Position numbers and translations under genes: made by a program. DNA of 64,000 nt, taken from Aquatica leii. Taxonomy: Eukaryota > Arthropoda > Insecta > Coleoptera > Lampyridae. Shown here piece after piece: positions 22,251-35,097 of this stretch. How positions within the stretch are numbered: the first letter of the stretch is position 1; the number at the start of each line of letters is the position of its first letter. Where the stretch lies: NCBI GenBank assembly GCA_035610365.1, contig CM069438.1:52262837-52326836 (forward strand). Reading direction: 5' to 3'. The notes below the pieces were generated by a model that made no database searches, had not been told where the DNA came from, and saw nothing but the letters and a program-made list of their open reading frames with translations.

Positions 22251-23164
22251 ATTTATATATATTTATACGAGGATCAATCTTAGTTGAAATATGTGATAAA
22301 ATGGCGACACGAACACGATCTTTTGTTTCCTCATGCACGCATCGCGGCCGCTGCTAAACGAAGGCTACAGCGTCCGGTCGAAATAAGGTCGACAGCGAGA
22401 CTCCCGCGACTCCAATAGAAAGGTGTCATAAATACCTCGAGTATCGTAGTAGTTTTCCTTACTTTGTCGAACATCCGAACTGGTTTAGCGCGTTCACCAT
22501 TTCCCTTAGATTACAGATAAAAGCACACGCAGATCTACCTCAGACCCACAGCCGAAGACGTCCGAAGCGAAGATCGAGTATCCAGCATCCACTTTAATAT
22601 CACCCGCAACGTAACAAGGACAGAAAAAGACCCAAAGAAAGAAGCTAAAAATTGTGAAGATTAGTTGGTTGGCCTCCATTACTAACACGTGTAAGAATAC
22701 TAACCCACTTTATGTGTCTGGCCGTCCACAAGACATCGTGCCGATTTTATTTGCACCGGAGGTTCAATCGGATTTATTTCCAAAAGGCTAAAATAAACGT
22801 CGGTGTAGAAGATGTTACCAGATGAAAAGAAATTCCATTTATCTCACCTCTCCGATGTTCCCCTGTTGTAAACCGATCCACAAACAGCATAAAAATGAAT
22901 ATAATTCGTCGACGACTAACAACTTTCGCGCCTCCGTAGGCGTGATTTCGAACTACGGTTCGAGGCCAAAGATGTTACTGTTAGTTGCCTAACTCTCAGG
23001 CGGATTTTGACTCGCAGTAGAAATTTACACGTTACATATTGAAACAAATTAAAAACTTATTTATTTTAACTATCTATATACTTAAACGATTATTATAAAT
23101 GTAATTGATTTTACTAAACTAACACACAATACAACAAATACTAAAAACAATTTTCCCTGAACAA
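22251..23164. other. Stretch without a supported gene
   Basis: Only one item is worth noting: a 60-codon minus-strand frame at 22506-22688 that starts with a convincing signal peptide (hydrophobic LIFTIFSFFLWVFFCPCYVA). It could be a first exon of a secreted protein or chance. No partner exon was found. Confidence 0.25.
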
Positions 23165-25277
23165 TCGACGTGAGTACTTTCTGGTGACCAGATAGAAAAC
23201 CAAGCATTTGTTCACGTAGCTCTAAAACGGCTGCTGTTTTCATAGTAAATACTACCGCAGTCCCACTAGACATTTTAAGGTCTTTCCTCGCACAGTGTGC
23301 AGTAGCGTAATCCTTTCGTGTTTAGAACAGATCTTGTTGCTCCTCGGTCGTAACTCGAAACCTAGCCTTTCCAGAACCGCCATACATGCTCATGAACTGA
23401 TTGAAGTTTATTTCGTTGACTTTATCTCTGATTCTGTTTGTTATTACTCTGGTTCGAACCTAGTCTTGAGCAACTCTGCTATAACCAGCAAACGGAACTA
23501 GACAATCAATGTGGACCACTTTTGTCTTGTTTTTGGGTCGTTCTCCGATAAGGATTCTCCCATTGCTTCTGCAGCTTTGGCGACAAACCACGTCTTCTTT
23601 GGAGATTATATAACAACACCATATCGTCCGGTTGAAAGTCATCGTTTTGCGCTTTGACGTCATACCTGGTCTTTATCCTGTCGCTGGCAGTTTGAGTCTA
23701 GTATCTTTATCAACTTGCTGACGTAATCATTTTTAGCAGTTTCTTTTGCTGGCTTTTGGAGCTCGCTTGGTAGTCGTATTTTGCGACAGAATGGTGTTTG
23801 ATCTGTGTTTTCATGAACAGATAATCGCTATGCCGTTAGGAACAGGTGCAAGTTCTGGTCTCAGTCTCTCTGATGTTGAAAGATCATTTTGACTAAGTAC
23901 TTTCCCATTGCTCAATTTATGCGTTTAACCATGCTATCAGGCTGAGAGTGGCGAAGCGTAGTTCTAGTCTTTTTAATTCTCAACAGTCGGCAAACTTCGC
24001 TTTAAATAAAGGAAACAAACTCCGTCCACTTCGTGAAGTAATCTAATGTTATTTGAGCCGTCGACACTTTCTAAGGTCGCTTAATAATAATAATAATAAT
24101 AGTTTTCTACAACTGTCAAGCAGTCTCACTGCGCCTAGTATGCTTTAATGTTTCTGCCCAAAGCGTTCTATCTAAATTCTGATCTTGACAAATGCGGATA
24201 CAAATCATCTATAAGTGCACACCTCAAGAAAACTGCCAACTTGATGCTGATAGTTCTTGGTCATGCTTGTACTGCTAATATTTTGACTGTGTCAGCCTAG
24301 ACACGACGTGGTCAACATATTGCACTTTTTTCTTAAATACGTGACGTTTGTTTAAGCTCAGTTTCAGATTTGCTTCGCCTAGTCGTTAGAACACTTTCTT
24401 CAGGTTGTTTAAATGTTTTTTAAACGATCTTCCAGTCACAATCACGTCGTCTAGATAAACCAAGCACCTCTTCCAAGACAGTGCTTCTAGGAGAGTCTCC
24501 ATTAAACGATCGAATATTGCTGAAGCGTTACACAGGCCAAAAGGCATCAACTGTAAACTACCACAAACCAGCTCCAATCGTAAAAGCTGTCTTTTCACGG
24601 TCCTTGGGTTCTAATTCTAACTTCCAGTAACCACTCTTCAATTGTGTCTAGAGTATCGTCAATTCTTAATAAAGAGTAACTGTCCCCTTTGTTAAGCTGT
24701 CTATGGTTTGTTGTTGAATCTTTCTTTTTTATCATCACCGAAACGTTTATAGACTTTCTTTCTATATCCGTAGTTATTTGTTCCGCTTCTTCTCGTTCTG
24801 TTGTTGTATCCGGTGTTAACGTTATGCTTCGTCACGTCAATTCTTCTTTTTGAAATACTCTCCAGCCCAAAAAACACATCTTGATACTGCTGTATCAATG
24901 CTTAAACTTTAGTCAGCTGGTTGTGGCTGCGATTTTGGCACTTGTAGATAAGAATGTATAATAGATGTTGTGGGCACTTTTTCGGCGACGTAGCTTTACT
25001 AGAATCCACGCATCCATCTTACAATTTAAGATATTAGCGTGCATTAGCCTATCACGATTTTGTTTTTCAATGTTACCGAGATCCGAGTTGTACATTCAAG
25101 ATCCTTACTGAAAGTATGTTTTTTACTCGTACTAATGTTCTGCCAACTAGTAGTCTCTTTTCAACTAAGTCGCTCTCAACAGCGCAAATGTAGCTTTCCC
25201 GAAAATTTTCATGCAGGTTTACCATCACTACACTTTCAGTTCTTCCAGGCATAGTCACGCTTTTACTCAATCCTGTA
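23165..25277 (-). mobile_element. Gypsy copy B of the macrodomain family, much decayed
   Basis: Minus-strand relative of copy A. Parts recognisable: macrodomain piece about 23165-23330, integrase C-terminus about 23340-23700, integrase core debris about 23700-24030, RT about 24390-24800 ([35 protein letters not shown]), protease-RT linker about 24900-25277. No gag and no LTRs seen. Broken many times, and the oldest of the four copies by eye. Confidence 0.8.
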
Positions 25278-25519
25278 TTTGAAAACTAATACCCGTAAAC
25301 CCAGAAAAAAACAACATTTCACTATGGCTGTGATCGTTGTATACACTGCTTATTTCCAACATGCAGAAAGGCTGCAGGTTAAATAAAATCCAGGTTTTTA
25401 TTGAAGCATAACTCGTTAAATTTTAATCAAAACTTCTTTGTTTAATGCAACCCGTGGTAAGAGGAAAAAATAAGCAAAAATACCTCTCTGGTCTACTAAT
25501 TAAATGTAAATGCATAGTA

Positions 25520-28146
25520 AGGTCCTGGTTACGGAAGCAATTCAGTTAAAGTTAAAGTGTCGGTACAAACAAACATGGGGCAAAAATACACATATATAAT
25601 AAACACACAATAATATATTACACAAATGTTATAAAATATAGGGTTCATTATCGTGGAAACAACTTACCGCGATTTTAATACATAAACGCAGATGCTTGTC
25701 ATCATAGATCTTATAACATTTTTCTCTGTTATCAAATCAATTTTAATCACATTATTTCAATCGAAAAGAAGTCCTAAGCTTAACCAAGTGCGATTCGCCT
25801 TTTAAGATTAAGCTTTCTTGTTTAGTAATAGAAAAAGAAAGAAAGAAATACTCTACTACCATGTTTTTATGTAGACACGTGTTACATACAAATTTTCAAA
25901 GAAGTTTACTTATCAGACCTTCATTATAACAAGCTAAGAAAGATCGATGTTCTCATAGGGTTCGTCAAATTTTGGAATCTTCTTTGCGAAGGCCAGATTC
26001 ATCTTGGCCCACGCTTTCCTACTCTTTAAGAAACATAGCTTGGTTGGATAACTAACAATAACAGTAAAGTTATGTGTCATTTTGCTCGTTCTTCTGATGA
26101 CGTCAATTTTTCCCTGTTGAGAAGGCTTATTCACAAGAAGAAGACCTATGCAAAACTATGTTTGTATAATGCTTTAAACGTGCGCCTCTGATGGTCACTT
26201 TAACGTGCAGCTTCTTCTTCATTACTGAGCAATTTATTGCAAGTTGCCACCAAGCAATTTTTCTTTTTGGACAGTCGATTGCAAAACAGAGACGCGCTAT
26301 GTAAACTTTATACTTTATTTATGGATGAGTACGATGAGCGCCTGGGACACATGACGCAAGTTGTGCCCAGTTTTTCTGAAAGCTTTTTTTTTCTTTTTCA
26401 TCACGGCGCCTTAAAAAACAATCTCAGCACGAAGTTACGAGTGGTGTTCAATCGTTCCGTTTAAACTACTACAGGCCATTCTTTGAACGACTTACAAATG
26501 GTTGGTCTTGTTATACAACAAGATCTCTTCTCGATTTTGTTGCAATTTAAAAAAAAATTATATGTCCGCATATTTGCTGACATTGTGTAGATGTATCGGC
26601 AGGTGCTTATTAGTGCCATATCAAAGTCATTGGCCACTCTTAGCCTTGTTCAGCTTGGAATGGACTGCAAAGATTTTCTTCTCTAAGTATCTAATTTAGC
26701 CTGCATCTCCATTTAGTAACGTAAGAGCGGATAACGCAAGAATAGCGACTGTAAGACGTGTAAATCTTATTTATCATCTTGAATTAGTCACCACCTTGTC
26801 TACGGAATTCTTTTTAGTGGTTTTATGGAGAATGCTCGCAGAGGTAAGCTGACAAATACACATTCAGACAATGGTACCAATTTTGTTGGAGCAAATTCTG
26901 TTTTAAAGAAACTCGGAGAATTTCTCACTTCTCAAAATGTAATGATTTTTGAAGCGAACGCTCGCCAAGGAATAGCTTTGCATTTTATCCTCCTCAATGT
27001 CTACACTTTGGTGGGTTGTGGGAAGCCGGTGTCCGATCAGTCAAACACCACCTAAAAAGAGTTGGCGGCAACTTAATTTTAACGTATGAGTTGTCTACTC
27101 TTTTTCGTCAAATAGAACCCATTTTAAATTCCCGAATTCCTTTCTCAAAATTTTAACGATTTGAGTTCTTCGACGCCCGTCTGTTTTCTTATTGGGTGCA
27201 AGTCGAGGAAAAAGAGTTCCAGCTCATGGATCAGCATTCTTAATATAAAATTTGTGTAATGTTTGGTTTTGTTGTGTTTTGTAAAATTTCATGGGTAGCT
27301 AACGTAAATATAATGATAAAATTAACTAAAATTTGTAAACACTTTGTATTAAAACTCCGGCGTTATAGAAACAAAACATGTTTTTTTTGATCGGTAAAAC
27401 AAATGCATTGGCGACCATTTCAATTTTGTCGATTCAATTGTTTTTATGTGTACGATGCATTTCAAAATCAGTTTATATGAAATTATTAAACGATGTTTTC
27501 CACAATTTATGAATTAAAACTTAAAATTACTAATCCACGTCTTAATTAAAGGATTGCTTAAAATGTAGTTCAAATTCGTAGTATTTTCTTTATTTTATAA
27601 TTTCATTTGTATGTAACTTTACACACAACATTAAGCGTCGTGAATTTGACTGCAACAATTAACCATTTTATACTTAAATTTAAAGATTATTCAAATTGAA
27701 AGTGATTTTATGCAGATGTTTTTTTGTTTGTAAAAAGAAGCTATTTAAACATTTTGTTTTTGTTATCTGTATATCTTTGACGTGTTTAGTTGGTCATAGT
27801 TAGGATATCCTTTTGGTCGTAGTATTCACCTATTGATAATTCTGTGGGTTTGATAACAGGGAAAAACGTGTATGAATTACCTTGTAAAGTGCAATCTAAT
27901 CTTTATCTAGCGCGATGGACAAACAGTGTGTAGTCGCAAGTAATTCTGATACTATGAGGACCGTCGACTTTTATGTGAAGAAGTGTATCTTGGGGTCTAT
28001 AATATAGATAAGTGCTTGCTTTTATGCATTAAAGTCGAGGCCTTTTATACATTTTTTTAAAAAATGTTTAAAATATGCATTTTTAGCCCACGTTTGTCTG
28101 TACAGACTTTTCGTCTTTAGCTGAATTGCTTCCGTAACCAGGACCC
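25520..28146. mobile_element. 2.6-kb unit with ~80-bp terminal inverted repeats
   Basis: The left end (25520-25605) begins aggtcctggttacggaagc and the right end (28060-28146) is its imperfect inverse (gcttccgtaaccaggaccc). The pairing continues inward through 'acaaac.tggg.(g/t)aaaaat'. A five-base TAGTA lies directly outside each end (25515-25519 and 28147-28151), as a target duplication would. It has no transposase of its own that I can see; the inside carries BEL/Pao fossil pieces. Likely a non-autonomous DNA transposon; superfamily unknown. Confidence 0.55.
26237..27240 (+). mobile_element. BEL/Pao pol fossil pieces
   Basis: At 26237-26464 the plus strand shows LFMDEYDERLGHMTQV and STKLRVVFNRSV, the start of the BEL/Pao RT. 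At 26825-27130 it shows HSDNGTNFVGANSVLKKL and HHLKRVGGNLILTYELSTL, the BEL/Pao integrase core and its C-terminal side. Most of pol between them is missing. Old and broken. It lies inside the inverted-repeat unit, so either the unit or the BEL was inserted into the other. Confidence 0.65.
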
Positions 28147-28151
28147 TAGTA

Positions 28152-29010
28152 CCCACTGACAAACTTTTTTTGTTTAATATAAATCTAAATTACATAATGA
28201 TTTTGTATTCTTTCTCTTCTACTGCGGGTTCTACCGAACAAGTCATCGGTTAAGATTTAATGAGTTTTACTTGAACAGAAACCACGATTCACTTTTGCTG
28301 TTCAATTTAAGACACTACAGCTTTACTCTCACATATCGAGAGTAAGCAGTGTATAACGAAGTTAATACAACGTAGAAAAGGGAGGGAAGAGTAGCTTGAC
28401 GATCACACCCACGAGTTGTTATTTTCGTCGTTCGCTGATTTTAGTTTTCAAACGTGAGTGGGTTACATCACAACTTCAAGCAATTCAATCCGCGAACCAG
28501 CATTTTTAGAAACGATGAAGCAAGAAATATGTCCGAGTTCCAGCGCCGGACCAAGTAGTAATCAATTACTCAAACTACAAGTCGATAATTAAGTGTTAAC
28601 TAAAGATGACAATCAACCTCCGGTTAATTGGAAGAATAATCAACTTACCCGGATTCCGACGACGACGAATTTTCCCTCTGTTTTTTAGACATTTAGTTAG
28701 GTTTGTTAAGGTGCGGTCCATATATATATATGAATAAAAAGTAAGGTTAAGGTGCGGTAGGGTAAACCAAAGATAGATTTAACCACATTTTTAGAAAAAC
28801 GAGAACAAGTTTATATAAGAATATTGAGTTATCAACATTATAAATATGCCTATGATTATTTAACCTTGGCATAAACGCGCGAACACCTAGCCACGCCTCC
28901 TTTTTAACAGTTCGCCAATCACGACTCGGTAATCTGTACATAAACTCGATCTATTGTAAAGACACGCTCACACTAATGCAAAAATCAATCAACGATTAAT
29001 AAATATGGAA
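28152..29010. other. Stretch without a supported gene
   Basis: AT-rich. A plus-strand TKDDNQPPVNWKNNQLTRI at about 28600-28660 resembles the end of BEL/Pao pol ('v..Dn.PP..W...R') and may be another scrap of that fossil. 28718-28733 is a short TA microsatellite. Confidence 0.3.
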
Positions 29011-29016
29011 TTTATT
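29011..29016 (-). terminator. Polyadenylation signal for SNAPC4
   Basis: AATAAA on the minus strand, about 120 bases after the SNAPC4 stop codon. It is the first good signal downstream. Confidence 0.5.
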
Positions 29017-29133
29017 TAAACACAACACAATTACTGTATTTGGTAACCTACGGAACACTGAATTGAGTCACCAAACACTGACGTCCTGTTAGTCTCGAGC
29101 ACCTCGTTACGTAGTAAGTTTCCGGTATCAACG

Positions 29134-31907
29134 CTATACCGAATCTTCACTACAACGAATAACTTTAAACTGCGTCTTTTCCAAAACCACAATTTTATTA
29201 TGTTGTTTGAGCCTTTCCAAAGTTTCCCCTGTGATGGTAGAACTTTTTTCGCCTTTGGCTTTATTTAAATACTTAAGAGGATACGCTTCCACCAAGTCTT
29301 TGTTACTTTTCTTATTAGGGCAAACATTGCGTGGTAAGACAACCGACACGTTAGTAGCATTTAGATCACATTCAAACCTCTTCCTTTTACGCCCGTTCAA
29401 CATAAGCGCAACTTTTGGATATTCAGTCTTTGGGGGCCTTCCCCTGGGCCTTTTCTTCATCTCGTTTTCATTGCGCAGTGATTTAACGGGTTCCGAAATG
29501 GTTTTTTCAAACTGCTCCGGAAAAAACACCGAAATTATCGACGGCCATCTAAACAACGCGTAAAATCGTTCAAAAAATATACGCCTCTCTTTCTCAATGC
29601 TACGTTTGGTTCGATCGTCGTGTCCCGATAAGTTTTGTTCCGACATCCACGTATCGACACATTTATTTGAATTTTTATGCATTTGGTATTTAACTATAAG
29701 ACCCCTAAGACCTAAGACAGTGTTCAAAGTCGGTGGAAGAAAGAAACGTATTTGTGGAGTAAGACTTAAAAACGTAGCGTTCGTAGTAGCACCGTTTTTT
29801 AAAACCGTAATAACTTCACTTTCTCTTTCGGTAAAATCACCTTCGTCCGGCTCGATATTGTCTAATAAATCAGGCGACGCTGCAAATAACTCGAGCAACT
29901 TTTTGACACGAGCTGCCGAATCTTTAATGCTTTGCTCCCCGTACGACTTACACTCGCGTTGAATTTTGCATGTTCCTTTAAAAAAGTTGACGAGTTGACC
30001 GTCGATGAAGCTACGACTATGCTTCTTCTTCATTACACGCCAAGGGTTGCGCCCATTTTGAACTTCTTCTTCTTGTTGCTTAATAAAATCCTTCACAACG
30101 TCTAAATTCACTTCCCCAGAATACTCATTTAATTTATTTACAACTTCACGCAACTTCACAAGTCGGTCGGCGTTTGTCTTCGATAACACACGCAACGTAC
30201 GACTTGGAATGATCGTGACGTTACGGTTAGATTTTTCTAACCACTTCGACAAAGTAAGATAACGCTGCCGCACGTGCGATCGTCCCCTTTCTAATACCTT
30301 AGCCAAAGACGACCAATCCTTAGTCCCGTGCAATCTCACATGCTCCAAAATCATCTGATCCTCCGTCTCGCTGTAGCTACCAAAATTAACAAACACCTTA
30401 TCGAGGTAAGATGCGTATCGATTACGTATTTGAACACTAGTACGTCTTGGCATAAACTCGGCACACTTTGAATAATCTTTTCCAAATTTCCCAACCAGGT
30501 ACATAATGAAAATATCTTCCGCTTTCGAAAAAGTCCCTTTAATAATATTACTTTGCGAAATATAATATTTGTAGCGATGGTAAAGTTGGTGCTTCGAACG
30601 AGCTTCGAAAAATAAAGAGACTTTACGCCACGGTATGAAATTCCCAACCCTACATTTCTCGACGATCTTTAAAAGGTATTCGTCTTCTTCTGGTTGAAAA
30701 CGTTCCATTTTGAATTTGTTCCAAAGAGTCGAGGAGTAGTTGATGAACACTAAGTAACCCGAACGGTTTGTATTTAATTCCTGTGCGATTAAGTCCCAAT
30801 TTTGGTGGTTGTGTTTTTTCACCAGTGTTTTGATTCTTTCGTTTTCTTCATCTGTCCAGACGTTTTTGTTGATGCGTGGATGTAAATAGACGTTCCACAT
30901 TGCCTTGCATTCGTTCGCTGACCTCATCCCTGTACATTAAAAACTATTAAAAAAATCAAACAACACCCTTATATATAACCTTTTAAAGAGTCAGCCACGA
31001 TACTCCAATTAATACCGACATTGGAGTACGGCGGTGGAGTTCTATACTTAGCAGGATTCATCTTCATGTCCTTTAATTCTTGCGTTAACTCCAATAATTC
31101 TACAGCATTCTCATCATTATTAGCATTCATCTTCAAAACGTTAACTCTTAACTGCACCTCATTCACCCGATAATTATAATAACAGGTTTGAACACTGCTC
31201 TCCAATGTTACTTGTTCGTGAACCGCCCATCGTCGACCCGCATGAAAATCCAACATAGAAAATTCCTGATTGACCCGTTTTTTAATTTCGTCAGAATTCT
31301 CTGGGCACCGATAAAATTGACCATCTTTAAAATATGGTATACCTAACTTCCACGTGTCTAATTTAGGCAAAGTAATAAATGTACGTGCACGTTTGGCCTG
31401 TGTGCTACACTGTGTCTTCTCGATGCAATCTTGCAACACTTTCACCAATTTATTACGCAGGACCCGTAATTGTTTAGCCCTAACTCGGTTTTTTATGAGC
31501 AAAGCTTGTAAATCCTTATCGAGGCAATGCAATATAACTTCGTTCTCTTCGTCAGTGTTATAAAAAATCGAATCTCCATATTCCAATTTAAGCAACTGCA
31601 GGAGCGGGTCTTGTAACGAAACATTTAGTTGAAAACCCTGTTCAATAGTTTCGTAATCATTCTCGAACAGACCTTCGTCATCTAAATCGTTCTCATTCTG
31701 TAAACATATTATGTAACAACCACAATCTATGTAAATAGACTCACTTGTAGAATATCCTCCTCTTCACTATCTGGATACAAATCGGCCAACTCCAAGAGCT
31801 CGTTCTAAAAAAAATGTCTACAAAAACTGGCAAGTATAATCAATGTTATTTACCTGCAAATCGTTATTAATTTCTTTATCTAAACTAGAATCATCTAAAG
31901 ATTCCAT
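29134..31907 (-). CDS. SNAPC4: snRNA-activating protein complex subunit 4 (Myb-repeat)
   Basis: Four exons give about 875 residues: 31907-31854, 31804-31745, 31697-30980 and 30929-29134, all with GT-AG borders (phases 0, 0, 1). Exon 3 ends with NVGINWSIVADSLK and exon 4 begins MRSANECKAMW, together the first partial Myb repeat; WTDEENERIKTLVKK, FQPEEDEYLLKIVEK, GTFSKAEDIFIMYLV and YSETEDQMILEH start four further repeats. This four-and-a-half-repeat layout is the mark of SNAPC4 (SNAP190; Pbp95 in flies), which binds the proximal sequence element of snRNA promoters and recruits RNA polymerase II or III. The acidic N-terminus and the long helix before the repeats also fit. The C-terminal part has an AT-hook-like KKRPRGRPPKTEYPK. 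The frame is intact, so it is probably functional. Confidence 0.92.
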
Positions 31908-32439
31908 AATTCAACTTGGGTTTTTATTTATTTTTCATAAAACATTGAGGTTAGAATGCTATCTACAAATCGAAGAACCAATTAAATTTTAGCATGACGT
32001 AGACAATGTATATACAAGATGCTTCAGCATTAGAATAGTAATTTTAAAAAATCGTTACAGTGTTTAAATAGATTTTAAAATTTAAAATAAATTTTATTAA
32101 AATAATGTAAAACAAAAATTTTAAACTAGCGTCAATTTTAAGTTCCATTAACAGTTATTACTTACGTAAGTATGTATATTGAAAATCGGTAAATTTTACT
32201 TATTACAGCACATTACCCATTTTAATTAAACTTATTGCAGTTTATTCTAAAAAACTTAACAATAGAGAAAATAGATATGCTTTTAATTCAAGTTTATAAT
32301 CACTTATAAAGCTAATAAATTTAAAACTGTATATCATTAAATTAACTTTTTATTTACACCGCAGTAGCGCTGCGATTTTAATCGAGATTATCTATTGTTC
32401 TTAATCAATTTAATTTAATTAATTTTTTTTGGTTTGTAT
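31908..32439. other. AT-rich stretch upstream of SNAPC4
   Basis: No coding sequence. It should hold the SNAPC4 promoter (minus strand); no strong core element stands out. Confidence 0.35.
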
Positions 32440-34275
32440 CTGTCTGGATGACTATAAGCAACTCAGTTGTGTGCTACATATATTTTAGGGCAGATGAAGC
32501 CGTTGCTTCCATTTCCGACTTCAAGTACAGACTTCCTTTTCAGTTTTTTCACTGCATAGGATTGGTTCAGCAAGTCAGTGGCCAATGGGTTAGGGTGACG
32601 TGCGAGACGATCAGTGTATTTTTGTTTATAAATTTCTATTTCGGCATCTACAGTCGGTATGTTCAGGTACTCGTGAATTTCATCATTTCTGGTGAACTAT
32701 GGAGCGTTTGCTATAGTGAGTAGTATATTGTTTTGTACTCGTTGCAGGCAGAGTCTATTACTTTTGCTAGCCGTGCTCCACAGTTGAACACCATAGGTCC
32801 ATATAGGTTTCAGTATCGAGTTGTAGATGAGCAATTTATTATCAATTTAACTGATAGCACTGATTTTCTTTCAATGAGCCAGTACAGGTTTTTGAACTTG
32901 TGGTTAATTTCATCCCTTTTCTTTTTAACATGGGTTCTCTAAGTTAATCTCCAGTCTAGATGGAAACCCAAGTACTTTACACAGTTGGAATGTGGCAAAA
33001 CATTGTGACCTAGTTTTACTGGTGGGCAGTCTCGTTTCCTTAGGTTGAATGTGATGTGGTTGGATTTCTCGGTGCTAATAAGGATACGTCATTTTTGTAG
33101 CCATTTATTTATCTTGTTTAGCAAATGCTGTATGTTGTCACTAACCTTCTGAGGGATGCTGTCGGTTGCCAAATAGGCTATGTCGTCTGTATAGGTAGCA
33201 ACAGTGGTCCCATCTGATATAGGGAGATCAAATGTAAATATGTTATACAACATATAGGGCCAAGTATTGTACCTTGTGGAACCCCTGCTTCTATTGTGTA
33301 CATTGCTGCGGTTTGCCAAATATTTTGGTAGCTTTCCATAAGAAGTATTCATGTTTACCATAGGGAGTCATGTTTTCTAGCTTTTTTTTTAGGGAAAGAT
33401 TTGTTTTATTATCGGAATGTCTTGATTGTTGCCATGTTCGTCTTAGACGGCTGTTCTCTTTGATTTTATTCTTGATTTTCCAAGAATATGAGACACTAGC
33501 TGATTTTGGTTTTACATTTTGTGTATTTATCCAGACTGCAACTTGAATGAGGTTGGTTATCTATACACAGAAGTCTTCAATGTTAACTACGGAAACCTTC
33601 CCAATCTGTTTTATGATTGTACAAAGATTCCACGTGCTCTTTGCTATTTGGGGTAGTTGTCAGGGTGATTATTACTGGGGTGTGATCAGAGCTACTGTCA
33701 AGGTTGGCTTCTACTGTCGAGTACAGGTGTCCTAATCATTTAGTAACAAAGAAATCAAGCAAATCAGGAAGTTTCTTGGGATCTGATGGCCAATATGTAG
33801 GTTCCCCTGTTGCTAACGGTTGTAGGTGGTCTGCTTCTAAGCAGGATTTTAATGTACGACCTCGTGGTAAGGTAGAAGTAGTTTTGTTCTGATATCGATT
33901 TATTTAAGCGAAATTGCCCCCTCCCCGCAGAATCTGTGAGGCTGCTTGAGCATAGTTCTACAGAAGCTGCAGAGCTATGTTCAGTGAGATATTCTTCTTG
34001 TTCTACGGTACTCGCCTGAGGTAATTTAGTTTTTGGTTCCGCCATTATATAAATTGAAACTGATCCACAGCTTTGTTTTTTCTGTTGGGGTTCGCTCCCT
34101 TAGGACGATGTCTTACGAGACTAAAGGCACGTCTTTGCCTCAAGGTTTTGGTTCGCGCTTGGTATTTGATTTCTCTAGTGTCTCCCATATTTGGGGGGCG
34201 TTCCCCTATCCACCACCTGAAGACGCGTTCGATGGGAGACCTACAACTCCACACGAGATCAATTTAACTTAGCGT
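32440..34275 (-). mobile_element. Jockey-clade LINE fossil
   Basis: Minus-strand parts in order: possible 5' leader from about 34275 and an ORF1-like start at 34045 (MAEPKTKLPQAS), then the endonuclease end (TYWPSDPKKLPDLLDFFVTK; SSDHTPVIITL at about 33660), the pre-RT helix with RLRRTWQQSRHSDNK at about 33440, and the RT (YNIFTFDLPISDG, TVATYTDDIAYLATD, WRIRISTEKSNHITF, NCVKYLGFHLDWRL) down to about 32440. The YTDD box is a variant of the usual YADD. Large parts of ORF1 and of the RT fingers are deleted, and several stops and shifts interrupt the rest. Confidence 0.8.
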
Positions 34276-35097
34276 TTAAAATCACGATATAATGCATTTG
34301 AAATATAAGAAATACAAGTATGTCGCCATTTTAGCTTGTTTGGCAACGTCATGTGGTTAGCAAACAAAAAATGTAAAAGCCGTTTGAATTGTAACGATTT
34401 CAATTACAATTTGATAAAATTCAAGCTAGCATGAAGACAACTTCCGACTCACAGTTGTGTTGTCGGTCAATTGTAAACTTTTCTAATTCATCTGTTTGTC
34501 GCAAAATATAAGGAAAGCGGATAATTTAATTATTTCATAATCGAACACTTTGAGTGTCCGTTTAAACAATCGTTTTGAAAGAAATATTCTAGATGCCAAA
34601 CGCATAACCTTCCAAAAAATCACCCAGCTTAGTTACCCCTTTTATTTATCTTTGTTGAATTCATTTTACTTGTGTTATGAGTTTTTCCTTTTGATGCTAC
34701 CGCTCTGTAACAAATAAATCTGTTGCAATAATAAATCGAGAACTGATGTAGATATGTGATATGTTTATTGCGTTTTAAACTATGTTTTTGATTTAAACTT
34801 TAAAAATGTCGAACTAATTTGTTACGAAAATTTTAAAATTATTAATTTTCCGTAAAAATTATAATAACAAAATCGAACGTTTATCTTCAGTAAATAAAAA
34901 AATTGGACAATGTCTAAAGTACTCGGAATAGTTACAAATCGAGTAAAAACACATTACTTGTAAGGGATTTATTGATAAGATTGTTGCACGTCTAATTTAT
35001 TAAAAAGATATTAAAAGAATGTAATGAGGATTAAGTCAAACTAAGCCAATATTGATTAAAAAGTACTTATATCATTTACAACTGCGACATAAGCAAC
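34276..35097. other. Intergenic stretch upstream of small secreted gene 1
   Basis: AT-rich, no gene seen. The promoter of the gene at 35098 should be in the last few hundred bases. Confidence 0.35.

Noticed and set aside
22506-22688. Signal-peptide frame as an env gene of the neighbouring old LTR
   Set aside because: It lies on the outer side of the LTR relative to the primer site, so it cannot be interior to that element, and no env motif is visible.
29207-29962. Plus-strand frames opposite SNAPC4
   Set aside because: Shadows of the conserved minus-strand coding exon; no splice signals or homology of their own.
34033-34272. Plus-strand 79-codon frame as a small gene
   Set aside because: It lies over the likely 5' leader of the minus-strand Jockey-like LINE and has no other support.
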